A DNA stretch of 10,785 nucleotides. Source: an uncultured Haloferula sp. (lineage in GTDB: Bacteria; Verrucomicrobiota; Verrucomicrobiae; Verrucomicrobiales; Akkermansiaceae). Shown here one piece after another: positions 1 to 5,439 of this stretch; the stretch's first letter is position 1; each line of letters starts with the position of its first letter. The DNA lies in assembly GCA_946481625.1 (NCBI GenBank), contig CAMLOZ010000056.1, forward strand, positions 1 through 10,785, in the 5' to 3' direction. The notes below the pieces were generated by a model, which had not been told where the DNA came from, searched no databases, and saw only the letters and a program-made list of their open reading frames with translations. Made by a program: the position numbers and the translations under genes.

Positions 1-115
1 CCGTAGCGAAACAGCCGACGGGCCGCGGCGCTCGGCTGCTTCAGGCTTTGCCTGAGCGCAGATGGGCGTCCCGGAGTAGTCCTTCCAGGGCACCTCGCCG
101 GTATCGTCGGAACCC
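1..115. other. Left-edge stretch without a convincing gene
   Basis: No gene can be supported here. On the minus strand one frame stays open from about 261 to the left edge, with ATGs at 123 and 117. A second minus frame has an ATG at 133 preceded by an AAGGA a few bases upstream. Neither reading contains a motif I recognise, and the window ends after about 40 codons, so the start of a minus-strand gene running off the left edge cannot be excluded. On the plus strand the frame leading into the 116 ORF has stops near 53 and 76. The only structure seen is a small hairpin at 41-55. Confidence 0.4.
41..55. repeat. Small perfect inverted repeat (hairpin)
   Basis: TCAGGC, a TTT loop and GCCTGA form a perfect 6-bp stem. 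No U-tract follows on either strand, so it is not a convincing intrinsic terminator. It may be part of a dispersed intergenic repeat. Its role is unknown. Confidence 0.4.
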
Positions 116-442
116 ATGAACATGCCGTCATTTAAATCCTTCTGTCTCGCTGCGCTGACGATGGGGCTCTCCGCCGCGCAACTCGCGAGCGCACATTCCG
201 GCCTGTGTGCCGACGGCTCCTCGTGCAAGGGGACGCCGGTGGATCCGAGCGGCGGCGACGCTCACCGGTCCGAATTCTTCAGCGCGCTGCAGATGGAGTC
301 GACGAGCAGCGGCCAGGCGGCGCGGCGGCGCATCGAGGTGTCCGATCAGGAATTTTTCTCTTTCAGCGGCGTCTGCGGAACGCGAGGCTTAGTGCGGCCA
401 CCCCGACCAGTAGGGGCGCGGAAGGCTCCGGCGCCGGGATGA
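116..442 (+). CDS. Hypothetical small secreted protein (doubtful)
   Basis: A 108-residue ORF of unknown function. The N-terminus resembles a Sec signal peptide: Lys6, a hydrophobic run FCLAALTMGLSAAQLA, and an ASA-like cleavage site near residue 26. The following residues include two cysteines (CADGSSC). Codon third positions are strongly G/C from about 150 to 345, as expected of coding sequence in this genome. From about residue 83 onward the frame is simply antisense to the 3' end of the PEP-CTERM gene and becomes Arg/Pro-rich, so the natural C-terminus is unlikely to be intact. It could be a remnant or frameshifted gene. There is no good Shine-Dalgarno upstream of ATG 116 or of the alternative ATG 122. 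It belongs to no family I recognise. Confidence 0.3.
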   Translation: MNMPSFKSFCLAALTMGLSAAQLASAHSGLCADGSSCKGTPVDPSGGDAHRSEFFSALQMESTSSGQAARRRIEVSDQEFFSFSGVCGTRGLVRPPRPVGARKAPAPG

Positions 443-1226
443 ATTCGCCGAAGCCCGTGGTGCCTCCACCCGTCAGGCCGAGATCGCCGTCCAGAGCTCC
501 GAAAATACCGCGATTCTCAGTCGCCAACCCGAATTGAGAGGTGGAGAACCAATCGAAGCGGATCGAGGAGACATCATGGTAGTAGAGGATCATCCCGCCG
601 TCCGCGGTCGTTTCGGGGTGACCCTCACCGCGCGAATCGAAGCGGAAATTCCCAACCTCGTCGTGGACGTGGATCCCGCTGTTTTCGTGGAGACGGTAAC
701 CCGCAAGGCCGTCGCTGCCGAAGGCCCGGATCGACTCGGATTGGTAGGGTTCGCCATCGTGATCGTAGATCAGGAAGCGCACGCCCGGCAACGTCATTGG
801 CACGCTGAAGTCGGTGCCGCCTTCGAAGAACGATAGCGTCCACGCGATGCCGCCGGTCTCCTGCGCGTAGTTGCCGTCGTGCCGGTAGTAAACGCCCAGG
901 TCGTTGTTGCCCGCGCTCCCGTTGTAATCCGGGATCCAGCCGACCCACTCGTAGGTGCTGGTGGGCCTGAAATTCGAGGTCTCGCCGTCTGTCAAACCGA
1001 TTACCGAGACACGGACATCGACGGAGGTGCCGTTGTAGCTGCCGGCTCCGGCGAAATCGAGATACGCCTCCGGAGCGTAGTAGGGCCCGAGCGTCGAGTT
1101 GTTCGGATACATCGCCCAAGCCGGCTGGACGTTGTTGCTGAAATCCAGATCGACGTACGATTGCCCCGCAGCGCCCGAGATCAGCGCGAAGAGGGCGAAA
1201 GCGGAGCGGGTGGCGACACTCGACAT
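363..1226 (-). CDS. PEP-CTERM sorting domain-containing protein
   Basis: An exported protein of about 287 residues. The N-terminus is a Sec signal peptide (basic Arg, then a hydrophobic SAFALFALISGAAG segment, cleavage probably before Gln-Ser). The last 26 residues form a PEP-CTERM signal: a PAPEPS motif, a hydrophobic transmembrane stretch (about 12 residues) and a terminal RRRR. Proteins with this tail are recognised by an exosortase (EpsH/XrtA family) and are typically processed and exported to the envelope or extracellular matrix. The middle region is rich in Gly, Asp, Tyr and Asn and looks like a beta-rich secreted domain (YYRHDGNYAQETGG, FLIYDHDGEPYQ). I cannot place it in a named family. 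The ATG at 1226 is chosen; an in-frame GTG at 1232 would add two residues. Neither start has a clear Shine-Dalgarno. It lies behind the NRPS terminator, so it is probably a separate transcription unit with no evident role in biosynthesis. Confidence 0.85.
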   Translation of the reverse strand: MSSVATRSAFALFALISGAAGQSYVDLDFSNNVQPAWAMYPNNSTLGPYYAPEAYLDFAGAGSYNGTSVDVRVSVIGLTDGETSNFRPTSTYEWVGWIPDYNGSAGNNDLGVYYRHDGNYAQETGGIAWTLSFFEGGTDFSVPMTLPGVRFLIYDHDGEPYQSESIRAFGSDGLAGYRLHENSGIHVHDEVGNFRFDSRGEGHPETTADGGMILYYHDVSSIRFDWFSTSQFGLATENRGIFGALDGDLGLTGGGTTGFGEFIPAPEPSAPLLVGVAALSLAFRRRR

Positions 1227-1283
1227 GGGCACAGGGGACGAAACAGCGCCGTGCGTCTAGCAGTTCACGGCCTCCGGGGCGAC

Positions 1284-1310
1284 AAGAAAAGCCCCCGCGA
1301 TCACGGAGGG
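1284..1310 (-). terminator. Intrinsic terminator after the NRPS operon
   Basis: Read on the minus strand, 18 bases after the NRPS1 stop codon, CCCTCCG, a TGAT loop and CGCGGGG form a seven-position GC-rich stem with one mismatch and one G-U pair. It is followed by GGC and then TTTTCTT (1284-1290). The position and U-tract fit a Rho-independent terminator that closes the biosynthetic operon and separates it from the PEP-CTERM gene. Confidence 0.6.
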
Positions 1311-1327
1311 TCAAACCGGTGGAGGTG

Positions 1328-4300
1328 TCAATCGAGCTTCGAAGCGAGGGCCCGGGCGAGAGCTCCGACGTTCTCGTCGTCGAAGAGCGTCAGATGCCGG
1401 CCGGGCACCGGAACGATCTCCAATCCTTCCCCGGCAAACCCGGTCCAGCCGTAGTCCTCGGGCCACTCGACCTTGTCGCTGGCGGTCATCGCCTTGAAGA
1501 GGGTGATCCTGCCGTTGAAGCGGCGGGGGCGGAAGGCCTGCATCGCGCGCCAGTTTTCCTCGCGGACCTGTACCCGGCGCAGGTCGCTGTGGGCTTCAGC
1601 CGGGCCGCTGCCGAGCGCGGCGGCGACTTCCGCCTTCACCCGCCGGTTGGTGGCGATGCCTTCGGCGATGCGCTCGCGCAGGCGCTCCAGCCGGGATGGC
1701 AGGGGCAGGTCGTGCTGCTGCTGCCAGAAGGCATTGAAGCGGCCGGTGAGCGAGTAGCGCTTGGCGGGTGCGGTCGGATTGTGGGTGTCGAAGAGGCCGA
1801 GGAATTCCACCGTGTGTCCGCGTTCCTGGAGGATGCAGGCCATCTCGTGGGCGACCACGCCGCCGAAGGAATAGCCCGCGAGGCGGAAGGGTCCGCCGGG
1901 GTGCACCGAGAGCAGGTGCTCCACGTAGGCCGCGGCGGTTTCCTCGACGGAAGCCGGAGTGATGGGCCCGCTGCTACTGAGGTCGAGCGACTCGATCGCG
2001 TGCAGCGGGAAGCGCTGCGGCATCAGTTCGGCCAGGCTGCGGTAGAAGAGGACACCGCCGTCGCCGCCATGGAGGCAGAAGAGCGGGGTGCCGTTGCCGG
2101 ACTCCGAGAGCGTCACCAGATGACCCTTGCCGGCACCGGTCGGGAGGCTGGCTTCGGCCTGTGGGCAGAGCAGGGCGGCCAGCGCCGCGATCGTCGGATG
2201 GCCGAGCAGTGCGGCCAGCGGGAGGGTCCGGCCGAATTCGCGGTTGATCCGCGAGAACAGGCGCAGTGCGAGCAGCGAGTGGCCGCCGAGCGAGAAAAAG
2301 TCGTCGTCGCGACCGATCTCCGGGATCTGTAGTAGTTCGCCCCACAGCGTTGCGAGCTTCCGTTCCGTCTCGCCTTCGGGAGCCGCATAGGTCTTGGCCT
2401 CGGCCACCTTGCGGGCGGGATCGGGCAGGGCGGCCACGTCGATCTTGCCGTTGGCGGTGACCGGGAAGGCATCGACCAGCGCCACGCCGTCCGGGCGCAG
2501 GTAAGCGGGCAGGCGCGCCTCCAGCCAAGCGGAGAGGGCCGCGGCATCGAGCAGGCTGCCTTGTTCGGGCAGGACCCAGGCGAGGATGCGCTTGGTCTCC
2601 GGGCTGTTGCCGCGGACGGCGACCTTCGACTGGCGGACCTCCGGGTGGGAGGCGAGGACCGACTCGATCTCGCCCGGTTCGATCCGGAAGCCGCGGACCT
2701 TCACCTGATGGTCGCGGCGGCCGACGAACTCGATCGTGCCATCGGCAAGCCAGCGGCAGAGGTCGCCGGTTTTATAGAGCGTGCAGCGGAGAGCGGGAAG
2801 CGGAGAGTCCGGGAAGGAGACGAAGCGCTCCGCGGTCAGCTCCGGGTCGTTGTGGTAGCGGAGGGAAAGGCCGTCGCCACCGGTGAAAAGCTCGCCGGGA
2901 ATGCCGATAGGAACCGCGCGGCCCTGTTCGTCCAGGATGTGCACGGTGGTATTGGCGATGGGGCGACCGATCGGGATCGAAGCCCGCTCGCAGTCCGCCG
3001 CCGTGATGCGGTGGCAAGTGGTGAAGGTGGTGTTCTCGGTCGGTCCGTAACCGTTGATGAGCGCGGTGCCGGGCAAGGCATCGAGCGCGCGACGGACGTG
3101 AGGAACGGAGAGGACATCGCCGCCCGAAAGAAGGTAGCGCAGCCCTTTCAGGGATTCGAGGTGCTCCTCGACCATCACTTGGAAGAGACCCGCGGTCAGC
3201 CAGAGTGTCGTCACTCCCTTGTTCCGCACGGCGCAGGCGATCTCGTCGAGGCCGGTCCCGCCCGCGGGGATGACCAGCTTGCCGCCGTTCAGGAGCGGGC
3301 CCCAGATTTCGAGCGTGGAGGCATCGAAGGAAAGCGGTGCCGCCTGCAGGAACACGTCGTCCGGCGTGATGTCGATGAAGTCACAACCGCGGACCAAACG
3401 GACCACGCCGCGGTGCGGGACGAGCACGCCCTTCGGCTTGCCGGTGGAGCCGGAGGTGAAAAGCAGGTAGGCGGGATCCCCGGCGCGGATCGGGACATCG
3501 GGGATACCGTTGAAAGGCGAGGCGTTTCCGGCGGCGGGAATGTCCAGCACGATGCCGCTCCACGATCCGAAGGGCTCGTGGCAGGCCTCCGCGGCGAGGG
3601 CGATGCGGGCGCCGCTCTCCTCCAACAGCAGAGTGAAGCGCTCGGCGGGATAGGCGGGGTCCAGCGGAACATAGGCACCGCCCGCCAGCAGGATGCCGAG
3701 CAGTCCGGCGATCATCTCCGGCGACGGCTTCGCACAGAGGGCGACGAGTTCGCCGGCGGCAAGGCCCGCGGTAGTCAGACGGGAGGCGATGGCCGAGGCA
3801 TCGGCGAGCAACTGGTCATATGTGAGAGACAACTTGCCGAACTCCAGGGCCGTGCGCTGCGGATGAGCGCGTGCCGTCTCCAGGAAGAGTGCGGCGATGT
3901 TCGAGTCGCGCGGGTCGCCGGTGCGGCTGCCGGTCCATGCGGCGAGCTGATCCTTCTCCGGCGGCGTGAGGATATCGAGCATCGAGATCGGTGCCGCCGG
4001 ATCGCCGGCGATGTTTTCCAGCAACTGCCGGTAGTGGCCGAGCATGCGTTCGGCGGTGGACCGGTCGAAGAGGTCGCTGCTGTAGTCGCAGGTCACGCGC
4101 CAGCCTTCGGCACGCTCGACCATGAAGAAGTGCAGGTCGAAGATCGCGCCGGGAGAGCGCGAAGGAATCGGGATCAGCTCGATCCCGCCGAAGCGCCCGG
4201 CCTTGGCGAAGGAGCGCTGGTGGGTGAAGTTGACCTGGAAGAGGGGATTGCGGCTCGGATCGCGCGCCGGCTTGAGATCGCGGACCAGGCATTCGAAGGG

Positions 4301-5380
4301 CAGGTCCTGGTTCTCCACCGCCGCCAGCGCGGTATCGCGGACCTGGCGGACCAGCGACTCGAAGGTCGGATCGCCGGACAGATCGCTGCGGAGGATCAAG
4401 GAATTGATGAAGACGCCGATCAGCGGTTCCAGCTCGGCCCGCGTGCGACCGGTGATCGGCGAGCCGACGGCGATGTCCGTCCCGCCGCTGTAACGGTGGA
4501 GCAGCACTTTGTACGCCGCCAATAGTAAATGATAAAGCGTGGCTCCCTCGCGCGCGGCGATGGCCTGGAGCCGCTGCGTCAATTCCTTGGGAAGGAGTGC
4601 CGAGATCAGGTCGCCGTTCCAGGTCTTGGCCGCGGGGCGGGGACGGTCGGTCGGGAGATCCAGCTCCGCCATGCCTTGCAGGCGCTGGCGCCAGTAGGCG
4701 AGTTGCTTCGCGATCTCCGGGCCGGCCAGAAAGTCCTTTTGCCAGACGCTGAAGTCCCCGTATTGGATCGGTGGCGGATCGAGCGGGCAATCGCGGCCTT
4801 CGAAGTAGGCCTGATAGATTTTCGCGAGCTCCTCGGTCAGCACGGTCATGGACGAGCCGTCGAAAAGCGCGTGGTGGACGGTGACGTGGAGGATGTGCGA
4901 GGTCGGGGACAAGCGCACGAGTTCCGCGCGGAAGACAGGGCCGGTCGCAAGACTGAAGGGGCGCTGGGCCTCGATGCTGCCGAGCCGGTCGGCTTCCGCC
5001 TGCCGCTCTCCTTCCGGAAGATGGGAGACATCGAGAAGCGGCAAGGTGAAATCGAGGGACGGCTCAACGATCTGGAGCAGCTCGCCGTCGTCTTCCTCGA
5101 AGCGGGTGCGCAGCGACTCGTGGCGGTCGATGATGGTCGCGAGCGTTCGCTCCATCAGCTTCAGGTCGAGCGGCCCTTCCAGACGGAAGCGCATCGGGAT
5201 GTTGAAGGCGGTGACACCGGGCTGGAGCAGTTCGAGATACCAGAAGACCTGCTGAGCGATGGACGCCGGGAACGCGAGCAAGTCCCCCGCGCCATCGGCG
5301 GGTGCGGCCGTGGCGTCCTGAGTTTGGGGTGCGTGGCTCATCTCGGGTGAAGGGAACTCTGAACTCTGAAGGGCGAACAT
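1328..5380 (-). CDS. Nonribosomal peptide synthetase, termination module C-A-PCP-TE
   Basis: A 1350-residue single-module NRPS that adds the last amino acid and releases the product. The condensation domain (about 35-470) has an intact HHALFDG motif (169-175). The adenylation domain (about 490-1000) has FTSGSTGKPKG (641-651), NGYGPTE (776-782), YKTGDL (869-874) and the A10 lysine in NGKID (Lys979). The specificity residues read D686 A687 L690 W727 L751 G753 G777 T785 F786 K979. This matches the valine code DAFWIGGTFK at eight of ten positions, so valine or a similar aliphatic residue is the best guess. The PCP has LGGHS with phosphopantetheine Ser1035. The type I thioesterase (about 1085-1350) has GYSFGG with Ser1171, Asp1198 and His1329. 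No epimerase is present. The A6 motif is atypical (Arg841), and residues 859-865 are encoded by a heptamer repeat. The first ATG (5380) lies inside another heptamer tract; ATG 5341 (Met14, MSHAPQ) is an alternative start. The gene lies 59-98 bases downstream of the larger NRPS, in the same operon. Confidence 0.95.
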   Translation of the reverse strand: MFALQSSEFPSPEMSHAPQTQDATAAPADGAGDLLAFPASIAQQVFWYLELLQPGVTAFNIPMRFRLEGPLDLKLMERTLATIIDRHESLRTRFEEDDGELLQIVEPSLDFTLPLLDVSHLPEGERQAEADRLGSIEAQRPFSLATGPVFRAELVRLSPTSHILHVTVHHALFDGSSMTVLTEELAKIYQAYFEGRDCPLDPPPIQYGDFSVWQKDFLAGPEIAKQLAYWRQRLQGMAELDLPTDRPRPAAKTWNGDLISALLPKELTQRLQAIAAREGATLYHLLLAAYKVLLHRYSGGTDIAVGSPITGRTRAELEPLIGVFINSLILRSDLSGDPTFESLVRQVRDTALAAVENQDLPFECLVRDLKPARDPSRNPLFQVNFTHQRSFAKAGRFGGIELIPIPSRSPGAIFDLHFFMVERAEGWRVTCDYSSDLFDRSTAERMLGHYRQLLENIAGDPAAPISMLDILTPPEKDQLAAWTGSRTGDPRDSNIAALFLETARAHPQRTALEFGKLSLTYDQLLADASAIASRLTTAGLAAGELVALCAKPSPEMIAGLLGILLAGGAYVPLDPAYPAERFTLLLEESGARIALAAEACHEPFGSWSGIVLDIPAAGNASPFNGIPDVPIRAGDPAYLLFTSGSTGKPKGVLVPHRGVVRLVRGCDFIDITPDDVFLQAAPLSFDASTLEIWGPLLNGGKLVIPAGGTGLDEIACAVRNKGVTTLWLTAGLFQVMVEEHLESLKGLRYLLSGGDVLSVPHVRRALDALPGTALINGYGPTENTTFTTCHRITAADCERASIPIGRPIANTTVHILDEQGRAVPIGIPGELFTGGDGLSLRYHNDPELTAERFVSFPDSPLPALRCTLYKTGDLCRWLADGTIEFVGRRDHQVKVRGFRIEPGEIESVLASHPEVRQSKVAVRGNSPETKRILAWVLPEQGSLLDAAALSAWLEARLPAYLRPDGVALVDAFPVTANGKIDVAALPDPARKVAEAKTYAAPEGETERKLATLWGELLQIPEIGRDDDFFSLGGHSLLALRLFSRINREFGRTLPLAALLGHPTIAALAALLCPQAEASLPTGAGKGHLVTLSESGNGTPLFCLHGGDGGVLFYRSLAELMPQRFPLHAIESLDLSSSGPITPASVEETAAAYVEHLLSVHPGGPFRLAGYSFGGVVAHEMACILQERGHTVEFLGLFDTHNPTAPAKRYSLTGRFNAFWQQQHDLPLPSRLERLRERIAEGIATNRRVKAEVAAALGSGPAEAHSDLRRVQVREENWRAMQAFRPRRFNGRITLFKAMTASDKVEWPEDYGWTGFAGEGLEIVPVPGRHLTLFDDENVGALARALASKLD
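2779..2820. repeat. Heptamer repeat tract inside the NRPS1 A domain
   Basis: Units of 7 bp in register: GCGGAGA (2786-2792), GCGGGAA (2793-2799) and GCGGAGA (2800-2806), flanked by degenerate units from 2779 and up to 2820. The clear core is 21 bp, so it keeps the reading frame. It encodes residues 859-865 (SPLPALR), between the A6 region (AERF) and the A7 motif (LYKTGDL). Confidence 0.65.
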
Positions 5381-5395
5381 TGAACTCTGAATGTG
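5354..5395. repeat. Heptamer repeat tract at the NRPS1 start
   Basis: Six consecutive 7-bp units, every one beginning GAA on the plus strand. Three are exactly GAACTCT (5354-5360, 5361-5367, 5382-5388) and the others are diverged (GAAGGGC, GAACATT, GAATGTG). The tract spans the ATG at 5380, so if that start is used the first residues of NRPS1 are repeat-encoded (FALQSSEF). Confidence 0.8.
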
Positions 5396-5412
5396 AGGAT
5401 GGATCGGAGCCC

Positions 5413-5426
5413 GGAAGGTATCCTCC
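5413..5426 (-). promoter_or_regulatory. Strong Shine-Dalgarno without a start codon, in a small hairpin
   Basis: On the minus strand AAGGAGG (5428-5422), a near-perfect ribosome-binding sequence, lies 12 bases after the stop of the upstream NRPS. No ATG, GTG or TTG follows at usable spacing; the first ATG is at 5380, about 40 bases on, and the next in-frame ATG is at 5341. GGAGG can pair with CTTCC across an ATAC loop (one G-U pair), which would partly hide it. It may be a relic of an earlier start or a re-initiation aid for translational coupling between the two NRPS genes. Confidence 0.5.
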
Positions 5427-5439
5427 TTTGCGGGTGGAC

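Noticed and set aside
1..133. Minus-strand ORF running off the left edge (ATG at 133, 123 or 117)
   Set aside because: Two different frames are equally open, codon bias is mixed, and no recognisable motif appears in the short visible part. It is recorded only as a possibility in the left-edge entry.
1233..1283. Promoter for the PEP-CTERM gene
   Set aside because: A TTGTCG-like -35 can be found, but no acceptable -10 lies at the right spacing, so no promoter is called.
2561..4525. A 654-codon plus-strand ORF opposite NRPS1
   Set aside because: It is the antisense shadow of a GC-rich NRPS gene. The translation lacks recognisable domains, while the minus strand carries intact C, A, PCP and TE motifs.
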